Positions 1-13,049 of a DNA stretch of 64,000 nucleotides are shown piece after piece. The translations under genes and the position numbers were made by a program. How positions within the stretch are numbered: the first letter of the stretch is position 1; each line of letters starts with the position of its first letter. The DNA comes from Neodontobutis hainanensis (taxonomy: Eukaryota; Chordata; Actinopteri; Gobiiformes; Odontobutidae): positions 297,501 to 361,500 of the forward strand of contig JALDNG010000007.1 of assembly GCA_024349245.1 (NCBI GenBank), in the 5' to 3' direction. The notes below the pieces were generated by a model. That model did no database searches and had not been told where the DNA came from. It was given only the letters and a program-made list of their open reading frames with translations.

Positions 1-1767
1 CTCATTTGTCTCAATCGGCAGTGATGATAGTTTATCTGAGGTTGGAGAAGTGAAGTAGGGGCAGGTGGTGGAAGCAGGCTTTGTAAAGTGTCCACAGTAA
101 TCAGATCTGTAACTCCCAACCCTCACAACGATTGAACAGGCTTAACTTGAAACAGCTTGAAATGAAACTTGAAATGAAACAGGGCTTGCTCTATTAAAAC
201 TGTGCACAGAAGGCCAAGGAAGCAGGACCTAGAGTCACGGTCTACAGCATGGACCTAACAGAGGTTGAGCTCCAAGCACTAGTCCTCTTATAGATGACTG
301 ACCCATTTACAAGGCATTGTACCCCTGCTTTTCAATGACATTTACTTCTCATAAACTGAAGTAAAGGGAATTTGTTTAATGGCATTGAATGTATCACCCA
401 TTTCGTCGCTTCTCTTGGCGTCATACTCTCATACTCCTTCTTCTCCTTGCTGACCCATCCACTTGTGGCAACAATAGATAGTCTTTCTCTCATTCATACA
501 GTCTAGTGTATAGTCATACTGTCAAGGTTGCCATAGCAACACGCTAGTCAGACGATCTCATTACTGGCCCTTAGACATTTCTTTCTCAGTCCCTCTCCAA
601 GGAATTACCACTTTTCATTATGATCCCCCCCCCCATCCCGCTACCCCTCCCTTCTTTATCTGAGCCCCTCTTCCCTCCCACCTCCTCCACCACCAAAGGT
701 CAGATGTCCTCCATGGTGAGGAGAGAGGAAATCTGTAAAAGCGTTAAGGTCTATTCAATAAAACCCCATCCCCACGCCACGAATGCACCCCACAATCATT
801 CTGTCCCTTTCTATAGCAGCGAAGAAAGATGCCAGAGAAGAAGGAGGGAAGAGAGGAGCCTGGAGTCTTCTTTTCTTTTGAGCACTTGTTTAAATTCTGT
901 TTCTTTTTTCTGCCCTTCTCTTTTCTCTCTTCAAAGCATTCTTTTGTGTGAAAAGTGGCTCCTTGAACTGATGGCAGGATAGTGTTGACTTTTTCAAAAT
1001 GTTCCCTTTTTTTTACAATCAATAGCACTTTTTTTTACACAAGAGCGCTGACATTCACAATATATAACTGTTAACTAATAGTGGCATCTCACACCATTTA
1101 CTGACTAGTGTTCTTGTGGCTCGAATCTCACTGCAGCTCACATTTCTTATTGGCTACAAAGTGAAATAAAAACAGATATTGACAAAGAAATAGAAACACA
1201 AACTGAATTGTTTCAAAATGTAATTGCGATCACAGGATAGGCACTTATGGAGGCAAAAATGGCAGCCTGGATGTCTACTGTATCTGAACACTGGAGCGAC
1301 CCTCACTCTTTATTCTCCATTTGCAACAAAGGGACAGTGGGCAGTGTGCAGATCCATAATGCCTATTGCGCCATCACACATTGATCCATATGGGGCTCTA
1401 TTCAACTGCATTGGCCACATAATTGATCTTGGACTCTCTGCTGCGGTAAACATTTTAGTCGACTTGCCTCCATCCTGATCAATAGCCTTCTTTTAATAAT
1501 GTATCTCATTGATTAGTTTGGCCCCTGAGTAAATTGATCAATTATTTTAATCTTTTTTGTGTGTGGTGTCAAATGAGGGGCAAACTGCTGTGGGTTAAAC
1601 ACAGCTTCTGTTGTAGTCTACATTTCTGTAACCAAGACTAAACCAACGTATCTGTTCTTTTTATTTAAATCTCTTTAAATTAATACCACACAGGTTCATG
1701 AGTGATTGTTTTATCCCCTTCCAGGGTTCACCACTGCAAAGTGTTTGCATGACAAGCTTGGCAATGT
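1..1767. other. unique non-coding stretch
   Basis: No supportable gene. Short open frames at 620-982 and 1224-1478 have low-complexity or unrecognised translations and overlap frames on the other strand. Visible details are a small tandem of the 12-mer ttgaaatgaaac near 146-182, a C-run near 627-635, T-runs near 1007-1036, and the X-box listed separately at 527. The rest is ordinary AT-leaning sequence. Confidence 0.6.
527..540. promoter_or_regulatory. RFX-type X-box motif
   Basis: GTTGCCATAGCAAC fits the X-box consensus RYYNYY-N(1-3)-RRNRAC at every constrained position, with a 2-bp spacer. RFX factors bind such imperfect palindromes, for example upstream of ciliary genes and in enhancers. 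No promoter or exon is recognisable nearby, so occupancy is inferred. Two weaker relatives lie at 4536-4549 (GTTGCCATGGTTAC) and 37480-37492 (GTTGCCATGGTTG on the minus strand). Confidence 0.45.
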
Positions 1768-1865
1768 TTTTTGCTCTGGATGCCCTTCTTGACCCTGTCC
1801 ATTTACCTGGGCTTGGGACCGGCACAGATTGTCGCAGCCTAGGGGGTTCCAATCCTCAAACTGGG
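1768..1865 (+). repeat. degraded teleost interspersed repeat fragment
   Basis: The run from ggatgcccttcttgaccctg through atttacctgggcttgggacc to ggcac matches, from memory, a very common teleost dispersed repeat containing 'ggatgcccttcctgacgcaaccc...ccatttatccgggcttgggaccggcac'. It is followed by ggttccaatcc, which resembles a Pol III B box. Many substitutions indicate an old copy. The family was not confirmed by a search. Confidence 0.55.
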
Positions 1866-4491
1866 TGCACTAACTCCACCAGAAACGAGTGATTAGAACA
1901 AGAATGTATAACAAACGTTTTCCCTCAGCCACTAGAACCGGTTCTTCTGAATTCTCTGGAGTAAGAGATTGTTGTGTGTGTGCTGATGATGCTGTATCTA
2001 TTGTTATCTCCCTGACTTCAAGGGCATTGGTCATCAGCACTGGTGACGTAAATGCTCTCCACCCACCACATCTCATCACTAATCCTAATTATCTTCACAA
2101 GTCACCATTGGCTTTTGTGTCCCTCATGTCTTTGTGCTGCCACAAGCAAACACAAAGGCGTATCGACACACACATTCTTGCACGTATACTGTATTTACTT
2201 GGCGGTGAGACAAACTGTTAAAAGAATTTTTAGTTCAGATCGATGAGAGAGACGACGGAGACAGCAGGTATAATTTGGAATGAATGGTCAGGTTTTAATT
2301 CTTGCAAGAATGAAACAAATCACACACATGTAGACAATGGTACAGGGTTGTTTTGCCTATAAAGGTAAAGAATAAATAAGATTTTATATCATTCTGTTTG
2401 TGCAGTGGTAGAAGGCGTATCGTTCACATCAGGTGCAAAATGCAATAAGTGGCTAGTTATGTCTATTGGTTAAATATGTCTGTATGTTTGTATTAGCATG
2501 AAGGACATGACATGAACAGGACTGACATGACCTCAACAAGTAAACAGTAATTAATAACTATAGGAAATATATAATTCCCTTCACACAAACATACACTGAA
2601 TGTACAGATGTGAAGATGTAAAGCAGTGGATCAAAAGCCAGCTTGTGACAGCTTGTGTCCCATCTTCACAGAATGCAGAAGAAAGGGGGTCTTTGTGTGT
2701 TTGACCTGGCAGAAAAGCTTATTTTACCGATTCGGCAAGTTAAATTATACTGGAACAATAGAAAAGGCATTCATTAATACTTCAGATCTTCCTTTTGATC
2801 TGGGCATCTTTCTATAAGGATTTGCAGTAATTCCCATGATAATTTGTTGTCCATCCTAGATGTTGCATGTCCCCAAGCTGATGCAGCCTTATTAAAGCTG
2901 AGTCTTCATAACCTTTCTCCCTTGGACCTCTTAGAAGATCTGACACAGCCTCAGGCACGATGTGGCGCCGCCTCCCTGTTCCGTCCTTACATGTACTCAC
3001 CAAATATGCTGATGATCACTTGTCACTGGTTGGCCACACTCAAGTAAGTGAGTGGTAAAAGAAATACTGCCTATGGCTCGTCCACACTAACTTTGCACTA
3101 ACAAGCATGAAGCATGTTAGTGCAAGGACAAAGTGTCCTTATGTTCTAGCGCTTGAACATTAGCATTACAATAGGCATGTCTTTAATTTATTATAACTTA
3201 AAAGATAAAAAATATATGCTGAATACACTGAAGTAACCAACATTTTCATCTCATTGAAAAGCAGCTGTTATATTGTCTGTGAAATATGTTGGAGGATTAA
3301 AAGAACCACGTCAATAACAATCACTTCAAGATACAAGTGTCATATGATATTATAATTGCTAGAAATGAATAAATTAACCATATTTAAGCCATTGTGCTAT
3401 TTACAGATAGCCCTCAGTGAGGCCCATGCCCCATTCTGCCTGCCCCTTAGCACTTTCCCGTTGGCTGTGCAGCTGGACAGCTGATAGTGCCACCGCCTGT
3501 CACTCACATGCTAACTGACTGGTGACTGTGGGGCTGCAATAGTCTAAAAGAGCCCCTCACTGACATTTTCAATGAATAACAATAAATTAATAAATGGCAA
3601 CAATTGATGCATAACTTTATGAAAAGGTTCATTTTTGTTCCAACTCTTCTTGTAGTAAACTGATTCTTGGCAATTTTGTGGTTTATAAGTAAAAGAATTC
3701 CCATCATAAAGTCTATATTTTGAGGATGTGGCAAGTCAATCCCTAAAAATCCAGCACTCAATTGCTGCCTTCAGGATCCTCTATTAGCCAAGCATTAGAA
3801 ACAAATTAACTCTTCTCAGCTGAATGCCTTGTCAGAGGAAGTGTGGGAAAATCCTCTATTAGGCAGGAGTTAAGTGCCTATTGGAAAGCTGGAGATGGAA
3901 TCCTGTCTAATAAAGGAATAGTCAACCATTGGAACGCCAGCTGAATGGGAAAAAGAAGTGCTAATTAAGAGAGCAAAGTATCATCTTACAGGCTGGTATA
4001 TTACTGTGTGTTTTAGGCCTCATCTCACTGCACCCAGCATTATTTCCAATTCAAGGTTGGGTTTAATTGGATGTGTGCTCTGTATGAAAAAGAGTGATAA
4101 AATGTGTATATTATAAAGAGTGTTGACAGTGTGTAAATAAAAATAATAATAAACTGCTCCCAAAGGCCACAATTAGATTTGTTTTAAATTTGAATTTGAC
4201 ATGTCGTAAGCCATGCAATGAACACGCTGCTCTGAAAATATTTGGGGCGTTATGTCTCAGATGAGCTGAGCCAACTCAAACCGCAGTTCCAGTCTCCTCT
4301 GCTTCACAAATGCTGAGCGTTTTCCAATTTTCAAGCTGTGAAAAGTGAGAGGGATGGCGAAACAGCGTCATGGACCTAACCGGGCGGAGACTCAAAATAA
4401 ACTCACGCAGGCTTGGCTGAATACGGGCTCCATCTCTGTTTATCTTAGTGAGAGTGTGCATGGGAGACCAGTGATGAAATCAAAAAAGTAG
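1866..4491. other. unique non-coding stretch
   Basis: No gene is supported. The part from about 3400 to 3960 is higher in complexity and contains the 12-mer atcctctattag twice, at 3776-3787 and 3851-3862, within sequence rich in TTAG/CTAAT cores. It is a weak candidate regulatory element. Nothing else stands out. Confidence 0.5.
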
Positions 4492-5121
4492 GAAAAAATT
4501 AAACAGAGCCGAAGAGGCCAGCGTATGTGGTTGGGGTTGCCATGGTTACAGAGTGCATGGATGCAGATAAACAGCACGTTGAGTACTGAGGGAGGAATGC
4601 AACCCTTCTGCCTGCGGCTTGGAGAGGAGGTTAACACTTCTTTTTCTCAACAGCTTCAGCACTCAAGAACATATGGGACTGAGGTGGGGAGCGAAAGGAG
4701 ATTGCACTTTAATTGCGCACATCCAGGGATGAAAGGCAATGCACAGAAATATTTGGAAAAAAAGCTGATTGCAGACTGGGGCAAAAGTTGTGTGTTTTTA
4801 CTCAGAAAATACAACTCCAGAAAAATAAATAGGTTCTTATTCACACAGTTGTTCATAAAAGAAAAAGATAAAAAGTGGATCTGGACAGTTTTAAAAGATG
4901 AGGTTTCGTCCTTCATCCAAGAGACTTTGATGATCCTGACACAATGTGAACTGATTTTCACCAGGTGTCCATGCCCAAGAAGAGCCTTTTTTTTACTTTT
5001 AAAACTATTACCAGATTCTTCTTTTCAATATTTTTTTTTTGCAATTCTTTACTGCTTATCAATTGTAGCACAGATTAACAGCCAGTTGATAATACAATTA
5101 ATGTTCTGTAAAAAAGAGTAG
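4492..5121 (+). other. long unrecognised open frame (198 codons from an ATG)
   Basis: The frame opens after a TAG at 4489-4491. Its first ATG is at 4525 and it runs about 198 codons, the longest in the window. The C-terminal third is very hydrophobic (runs such as FFLLLKLLP and FQYFFFAILYCLSIVA), which here reflects T-rich DNA. The middle is rich in Lys, Ile and Phe, as translated AT-rich DNA often is. I see no domain, no homolog and no obvious splice signals, and a 101-codon frame overlaps it on the minus strand. It is more likely chance than a gene, but longer than expected for this composition. Confidence 0.12.
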
Positions 5122-5198
5122 CTTTGGTTTCCTTTGCCATCCTAAATGTACAAAGAATGATAACTATTATAGATAAGTGAGTGGGAAATTGTCAAATC

Positions 5199-5237
5199 AA
5201 AAAAGAGAAAAAAAGAGAAAAAAAGAGAAAAAAAAAG
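5199..5237 (+). repeat. A-rich 10-bp minisatellite
   Basis: About three tandem copies of the 10-mer aaaagagaaa (best seen at 5201-5230) run into an A-tract. It is a purine-only strand, a simple repeat likely to vary in copy number. Confidence 0.85.
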
Positions 5238-7273
5238 ACGGGGTGCTAGTAAGGAGAAGCCATTTTGAGAAAGAATGGCGGCTGTGGTTTGCTGATAAGA
5301 GGCTCTCCTCCTACTAAGCTACACCTGACAAAATGGGGAGGCCTAGTCTGTTGTCCCATTAGCAGCCATGCCTTTTCTGCATGGGCAACCTGCAACAGGG
5401 GGCTACAAAAGAAACGTCTACTTAGATAATGATTGGCAAATAAAAACTGACCTGTCATGAGAGGGTTGTGAGTCAGGTGAAAAAAGGATTGTGTGAGAGG
5501 AAAGATATAAAAGATTCTGGCTGTAGCAGTAAGAGCAACATGTTGTGCAGTAAGATTATTGTAAACAATAAATGCTTTTAACACATGATATTCAAGTTCT
5601 ACATTTTAGATTGTGTGGGTTAAAATTGTTATATATATAGTGGTTTATAAAAATTGCCAAATAATCAGTAAATGTATTTAAAATCAAGGAGTGTGGTCAG
5701 CCCAACCGTTAACTTGAACCGAACCTGAAACTACATAGGATTCATTCAGTTTGTGAGTGTTACAGAGTTGATCAGAGAAATCAGAGAAAACAATTCTCCT
5801 GGTATTACTGCTAATCAGGGAGCTGCCCCGTTGCTGCAGAGCGTTCACCTGTAGTTTCTTTTTTTTTAATGGTTATTTTTATCCTTCTCTTTAATTGCTT
5901 GTCGTATCTGTCCCCCCTGGTTCTTTGTTTTCACAAGTTATACTTATCACCGCACTACCCTGCCATCCACCAGTGTCATACAGACTGAAACATCAGATCT
6001 TGTGAGGGATGCCGTAAGCCACAGCATTTTAATGGTCCCTGTAGGCCCGGCCCACAGTGCTATATGAGTGGCTTTATGGAAGCTATTATTAGTGTTTACT
6101 CACTGGCACTTGCCGGGTCGACAGGCATCCTGTGTTCCTCCATGTGCAGCGAGGCACTTCAACCCCATCTTCTGATTTTAATGATATGGCCCTGTCTCCC
6201 AGTCGTTAACTCTCTGACCACTTTATGGGGTATTAATTGAGTTGTAATTTTGACTCAATAAAACCATGTAAGAATTTAATGCAGCTTTAACTTGGGATCT
6301 AATTGAAAACAGACAGCATTCCAAATGCTTGACACTTGGTCAGCAGTGTAACAATGCTTCTTGTACAACAACGGGTGAAATAAAATATTGTTTTGTTTAC
6401 ATTAAATTGTCATCTTCATCCAAAGCAAGTTCTTGTTATTAGAAGAATTATAGTAAAACATGCACAATAGTTTTGAAAAGTACATGTGTACCAAAGGAAG
6501 AGTGCAACAGAGCGGTTTAGATGGTGCTCCATACTGATCACATTACCTCATCTCACATGTATTTCTGAGGCCTGAAATCCGATATGCATGCAATTGTTAT
6601 TTTAAATCACCGTCTGGGAAAGCTGGGCCCAAGGTCTAAAGAGTCACTAAAGGAAGGGGTCAGTAATAGAGGAGACTATGAGAGAGTGGGGAAAATTGAC
6701 AGGATCGGCCATCAGTGAAGGTGGTAGTTTTCGAAATAAAGTTTAGGAGTCAAGTTTAACTTAAATCTGACAAGAAAAAACAAAAATCTTTAATTATACA
6801 TATTCTTTCTCAATTGCATCATATACACTAATTACAACTACTTGTACAAAGGGATTCCTTTATAGGCAGTATTAATGTTTATTAGGTCTTTGGCTGTTTT
6901 AGTGGCTGTTGGCTGCAGTTAAATATTAGGGTAATTTATTCCCCCTTTTCCTCTCTGTCCTGTGTACTCATCCGTCACTTTATCGCTTGTTTCCCGTCTT
7001 GCTATCATCTGTCCTAATCTTTGTCCGTGTTCACACCTGCAAGGTTAATGTGTGAAAAAAGAATATTGCATGGCACTGACTTTAGATCTATAAGAATATA
7101 TTTCACCTCTCATTGCTGGACAGGCGCCATGCCAGAGGCCACAAGATAACTGCTTCTTTCCTCCTATCTGCAACCCAGGTTAATTAAAGTTCCCCTTCCC
7201 GCCTCAAAGTATGCTTTTAAACAGAGTGCTATGTGTCACTGGATTGTATTTTACCACATTTAATGATATATTC

Positions 7274-7275
<2 letters not shown>
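5238..7275. other. unique non-coding stretch
   Basis: No gene or recognisable repeat. Near 5710-5735 there is a run of 'aacc(g/t)' words (caaccgttaacttgaaccgaacctgaaac) that may be a scrap of a dispersed element, too short to call. The remainder is AT-rich unique sequence. Confidence 0.5.
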
Positions 7276-7317
<42 letters not shown>

Positions 7318-7324
7318 TGTATGT
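7276..7324 (+). repeat. (TG)n microsatellite
   Basis: Perfect TG dinucleotides run from 7276 to about 7310, then two ATG interruptions up to 7324. Confidence 0.95.
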
Positions 7325-8129
7325 CTTAATGGGCATTCTGCATAATTCATTTTATTAATTGTTGTCATGCATACTTATTATCATACATAAAACTGAAGCA
7401 GAACCATCTTTCACAAATGGACATGTTTTTCAGAAGTAACCTCTCAATGATATTTGTAGCACAAGCTCTGCATCGTATTAGTGCGTGTTAATATTAGAAT
7501 ATTAGAGCAAGTTCAGTGTAAGGTATTTTGCAAGCATGGCTTTCCATGTTATTTTTCTTCACTAAAATCAAATTAAGAAACATGTTTAAAAAAAAGACAA
7601 GAAAACAGGTGAGCAGTGTCAATACAAGAGCTGTGCTTAAAGCAGAATTAAGTAAATCGTAAAAACTCCTAGTGCAACTCTCACCACACCTCACTACAGC
7701 GCTCACCAGCCGCACTAGTTTGGCAAAAAGAAACAGCCAATACAGTACAAGAAAACTCAATGGAGGTGGGCAATTTTAGAATGTAATTATTAGTCAATAA
7801 ATCCATAGTATATACATTGTTTTATTGAGTACAAAAAAAATCACTTTTTAAATATTTTTTTCTTGCATGAATTTTGGTGTTGAATTAGATTTTTTCAGTT
7901 TTAGTTTTATTGTCATAACAATTGTGTAGCTGTTTTGACCCCTAGAGTTATAGGCGAGGGTCGTTCAGATGGACATAATTTATCATAGGTCCATAAGTTT
8001 GCTATATCTACCAGGACATAAAATAACAATAGATCTAATAGAAATAGGAAGAATATACGGTTGGTAGGCAAATATTCAAGTTCAACAACATAAAAGCCAC
8101 GTCAGAATTGGTTTTGAGTCCTTCGCGTT
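7325..8129. other. unique non-coding stretch
   Basis: AT-rich sequence with no gene and no repeat that I recognise. A short minus-strand frame at 7494-7760 translates to an unrecognised hydrophobic peptide. Confidence 0.5.
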
Positions 8130-8430
8130 GTTTGAGCTGACAGCATTTTGTAAAAGCTTGGCCAAGGTTGACTCGAGAAAAAGCTCAAACGCTCATCATA
8201 CTGCGGGAGGTCGGTATGTGTATATTGAAATACTGTAAGGCAATTTGTCATTCTCACATGAATGTGAACATGACCTGAGACTTTCGTCGGGTTGGTCGCA
8301 GCTCAACTTGCAAGTGCCGTTTTTGGCCAGAGGGGGATAGTGCACACTTCAAACACACCGCTACAACTCAATTAACCATCGCAAGGACTTAGAAAACTAT
8401 TTATGAAAGTGAAAATGTATCATAGTTCTG
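8130..8430. repeat. possible old interspersed repeat
   Basis: This stretch has a higher CpG load than its surroundings and phrases that look like teleost dispersed elements: ttttggccagagggggatag at about 8320-8340 and tcatagttctgctttaa at about 8420-8436. The match is by general memory only and the family is not known. It could equally be unique sequence. Confidence 0.25.
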
Positions 8431-10375
8431 CTTTAACATGGGCCACAGGCTCCACATTCCTCTGTAAGGATGCACAACACTTCAACAATGTTAAAGTTAA
8501 AAGTATTTATGGGTTTCACGTGATGATAAACTAGGACAGTTGCTGTAGTAATTACCAATTCAAAACATTGCTGTTCTATCTTTCGAATAGTCAAAAGTCC
8601 TCAAAATGGCGTCCATAACAGAAAAAAGTTGTTACTGAAACCCATGAGTAAGTTGAGTGAGTTGCATGTTCAGTCTCAGTGCCTGAACAAAGACTGGTGG
8701 AATTGCAAAAATAGTGTTAGCACTGGGCTTAGAAAAGATAAACATTTTTGTTCTCAAGGGAAAAGTCATATGTTGCTATTCACATTGGATTCATCACAAT
8801 CTTAAACAACTATATTACATTTAGCTTACTTTCTTAGCGCCTGTTGCTACAGTAATACTAAATGCAGTTCCTCTTTTCTCCCTTTGGTGGCAGTGAGTTG
8901 AGAGTGTTTGCCACTTTCAAAAGAGATTGATATATTTCTCACTGAATATATTTTAAAAAAGGGTTCATGTTGCCATTCCATTATGGTTCAAATCGTTTGG
9001 AGACTGACTCACTGTATATTCTTCACATAAAAAAAACATCCATTAGTGAAAACATTATGGATCTTCCTGTTCTATACGACTACTGAAGTTTCTCCTCTCC
9101 TTGTCTTGTATTGCTTTTTTCCTGTAATACTCTGACTTGCTTTTCTCTCTTCAGCACTCTGCTTGCTGAGTCTGATTTATCGAATGACAACGGCTTCTTT
9201 TCCTCTCAGAGTGAGTGTGTGCTTTGGGCGTCCAGCCAGTGGGACCTGCTTTAATTGATGTCAGTAATCTGGTCACCTTGAAAGATATTAAAAGGGCAAA
9301 TCTCTATTAGCTTTACTTTATGGCGAGCAAATTAACACTCTCACACACAAGACAATGTGTGAAAGCTGCACCGGACAGAAATGTCGGGGTGTGTTAAACA
9401 TAGAGCAGATATTAGTGACAATTCTCTGAGCACTAATCTCATCTTTTGCCGGTTGCTGTGAGTAAACACAAAGGTGGACTTTCTCACTAGAATTTCCTTC
9501 TCCCCTTAAACGTTGCAAAAAATACATTAGAACTAGTGCAGTGGCAAGATAAGTTATTTCTGGTTGGATAAGCACAAGGGATGTATCAGAGGGAGCCAAA
9601 AAATCTACATTAAGGAAAGATATCTGTTAATTAAATCTGTCCCTGCCTGATCTCTATCTGCAACACGTAACTTACACCACCGCCACTGCTGTTGCTGGTG
9701 CATGGTTACTACACACACATGCTCTCACACGCATTCATAAAACTTACACTTCCAGACTTCTTTCCATATCATATTATCATCCATTTCAGGCAGAAAGGAA
9801 ACATGTTTGCTCAAACACTGTAAGCAGTGCAGGGAGGTACAGTGAATAAAAGTCAGTTTGTCTGTTAAGTTGTTGTTTTAGCATAATACTTTTGGCTGTA
9901 CTATTGATTAATAATATAATTATGTATAATTGTTTGAATTACACATGTTACAAATCCAAATTAAAACTGCAAGCAGTGATAATGGGCCTACCCACCCATT
10001 GCAACTGCAAAATACACACAGGGTTACATGGGTTACAACCAACCTCTGGTCCAGATCCAGATCTTTGTGAATCAAAACTCCTCTGCAGCTCCAAGAGCCT
10101 TTTTTGCATGTCCTGATCTGAAGAGTATTTTTGTAAATACAGGTTAAACATACAGTACATACAGGTGGGCGGGTGGTGCAAATGAACATTGCTGAACTGA
10201 GCGGTTTGTGTATTTACAACAAGTCTCCATAAAACTATGTTCAGCTTAAAACTTTCATTACATTCACAAGTTTATGTGATCCGACCAAGTGATCATAGTT
10301 ATGATAAAAATATTTTTATCTCACACATCTACATTTTCCACATCTGTTAAAGAAATAAGCCTAGTTTTCTCTGGG
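8431..10375. other. unique non-coding stretch
   Basis: AT-rich sequence with no gene support. The two overlapping minus-strand frames at 9920-10189 and a plus-strand frame at 9892-10116 have no recognisable product. Confidence 0.5.
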
Positions 10376-10500
10376 ACAGTACGGTGCGGTTTGAAACGGT
10401 TCTGGTGGGTTTCCAAAAATTGTGCGGCGTGCAGTACCACTTAGGGGACCCTTTGGCTATGAGCCCCAGCTGGTCCGGCTTTGGTATGAGGAGTGTAGTT
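10376..10500. repeat. possible degraded DNA-transposon-like repeat
   Basis: A CpG-rich island in AT-rich sequence contains gtacggtgcggtttgaaac, tgggtttccaaaaattgtgc and gcagtaccac. Similar 'gtac/ccgaacc/tttccac' phrases occur in non-autonomous teleost DNA elements, and related wording appears at 13175-13235. Family and ends are not identifiable by eye. Confidence 0.3.
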
Positions 10501-13049
10501 CAACACTGAAGTCAGATAACTGGACGATAGATAATCCTCACTTGAGCAAAAACAAGAAGCAAAAGTAAAAGCATTAAACAAAACAACTATTGCATCATAA
10601 ATTTTAAACATTAAAATTTTCTACACTGCATATAACACAAACCTAGCCTTTGGCATCAAAAATCTTGCCCCCAAATAGGAATAGGAAATTATAGGAAAAT
10701 GCTGCAGCTCTATAAATTAAAGTTTAGAAAGCTGGTTAAAAATGGAAACAGTTTAATTTTCCCACAGCTGTACCTCCAGCCTCTCGCTGCCACACCAGGA
10801 TATATTCTTTCTTATATTTTAGTATACTGTAGTTTGGAGCCTGTTAGATAAAAAAAAATTGGATGGGTTAACGGGGATGACTTTGGGAGTCAGATAGTGC
10901 CATAATGTAATGTTTTCCATGTTTCTTGACATTACTAATAGCTTATATCAAGTTTCCTTTTTTTACAAAATACTCGCTCAGTGCTCTGGCCTAGAGTATT
11001 TTACTTTTCCATGTGTTGCCACTGAGCCTCTTTGTGATATTCTTTCTTGGAAATTAAAATAAATACATTTTCACCAGGCTTTTTGTGCAGATTTTGGTGA
11101 GGTTTTATGCTTAATGCTCCGAACGTAATGTTGTGCAGAATACTTTTTTTTTTCTTCAGCAACAAATCAGTGAAGAAAACAGACCGCATAGGTGTCTGTG
11201 TCATTTATTTGAAAAGTTTTTATTTTTGTCCATACTACACCACAATTCCACAGATAAATAAAATAAAAATAACACAGACCGTGTTCTTAGGCAATTATAA
11301 GCTCTTGATAAGCCGAAGGCAAAATCCACATTTGGGGTGTTTTAGGGTGTAACGTTTTCATTATAAAATAAAATTACATTGCTGTTAATGTACCTATAAC
11401 ATATTTATATGACGTAATTAAAATGTATTAATGCTATTTTGCACTGTTTGTGAGGTAACTTGCAAAGTGGGCAAATGGAGCCTAGGTCATACACTAATTT
11501 TAGCTTTGTGCAATTGTAACTGCTGTAATCAAGCTGAATATACTGCATATAATGTGTTTATATTTCTTTACAATCACACAGTGCTTGTGTGGCTTCATAT
11601 TCATTTCTTTGTTAAAGGATTTTTTTCCATGTTCTCCAACCACTCATATTTCTTGGGAATGTGTCGGATTCTTCCTTCGCAGGACTAAGGGGTTTGGAGG
11701 TGACTGACTGAGGGAATGAAGACTTTGGGGTGTATGTGGACCAGATGTCTGAGCTTTCATGAGGCCGGGGAGGGGCGGCAGGAGAACACGGCAGAAAAGT
11801 GGGGGTACATGGCTGTTCTCAATTACCCCGATCAATGGAGGGGAAGGGAGGTGCAGGGGGAATTAGGGTGAGGAGGGCTATTGGGATAGAGGGGAGATCA
11901 TACACCAGTGTAGAAAACATATGCTTCAGAATGAAACAATTTGAGACTTAACAAGTTATGATTAACTTATTCAGCTTCAGACTTTGAAATAAACTTGTAC
12001 ATGTGAATTTTTTGCTTTAGATGTTCAAAATGGACATTGGCGTTAATTGTAACTTCTCATTAATGCTCTGTAGGAATAATGAACAGCTAATTTACTTCTT
12101 TAGGTCGTGTCCATTATTTCATTAGAGTGACATCAACAACAATAAAAGTGCCTAAACCAGAAGATGGCTGAGCCAAGGCTGAAGTCCCTTAGATCAAGTG
12201 GTGGCTCTGTTCTGTGTTTTAATTGGGATTATATGTCCTCTTTAAAGGATCTTTTCTCTGAAGCCCTTCCCATTTAGAGCCCTATAGAGTTACACATGAT
12301 TAAAAGCACTTTCCCATATTTACCCTCTGATACATCTTTGAAATTATGCTTGGTTCTCTGGAACATTTTATCTTCCCCTTTTAGAAGGGTGGAAGGAGGG
12401 GTAAGGGGAACTTTGGCTACTCACATCAGGATTTCTTTTTCTTGCTTTGTATTTACATTTGCACATAGTGATAGAAGGTAGATGCTTGTAATGGAGTTAT
12501 CATTTATTATATCACTTTGATCAGACTCAGGAGAGTGTCACATTACGCACTACAGCTTTACTATGTCCAAGACTTTGATATAACAGGCCTGTATCCAATC
12601 ACAGAGATCTTCCCCCAGTGACCTCCGACCTTTATTCCTGTGAGCTGAGAGAAAGAGAGAAACACATTGGTTTAAGCAAAGGGAAGGGCTAAAGTTGTCG
12701 GTTTGTTGCATATATACTACTATTACTACTATACTACTAAGTTTTTTCTTCATACATTTTTGCCTTTTCTTGAAACCAACTTAATTCCAAACATTTGAAA
12801 ATCCTCCACATGTGCAAGCAATTACGTTTCACAACTTACTTTGGATGATAGATGAGAAAGACTCAAATGCACAAGCACATACAGTATCTCTCAAAAGAAA
12901 GTATTCCACACATGCATTATGAAAACACATGCTAATCATCCCAATGACAATGTAGGCACTGCACACTAGGTTTCCAAATTAAAATAGATTAATACAGAGA
13001 AACCATCACTATAGGAGTGTTTTTTTTTCTTTGTTTTCACTTCTCATTT
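10501..13049. other. unique non-coding stretch with a G-rich patch
   Basis: No gene is supported. Short frames at 11107-11352 and 11431-11688 look like chance. The patch from 11760 to 11895 is strongly G-rich and is listed separately. The rest is AT-rich unique sequence. Confidence 0.5.
11840..11894 (+). other. potential G-quadruplex tract
   Basis: Seven G-tracts of three to five Gs (11840, 11846, 11856, 11866, 11874, 11883 and 11891) are separated by loops of 2-7 bases. This satisfies the usual G3+N1-7 folding rule several times over on the plus strand. A role is not implied. Confidence 0.6.

Noticed and set aside
5124..5150. Resemblance of tttcctttgccatcctaa to the miR-204/211 mature sequence
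   Set aside because: The seed differs and no complementary star arm lies within hairpin distance.
8320..8342. Second CTCF site at ggccagagggggatag
   Set aside because: Differs from the core at several constrained positions.
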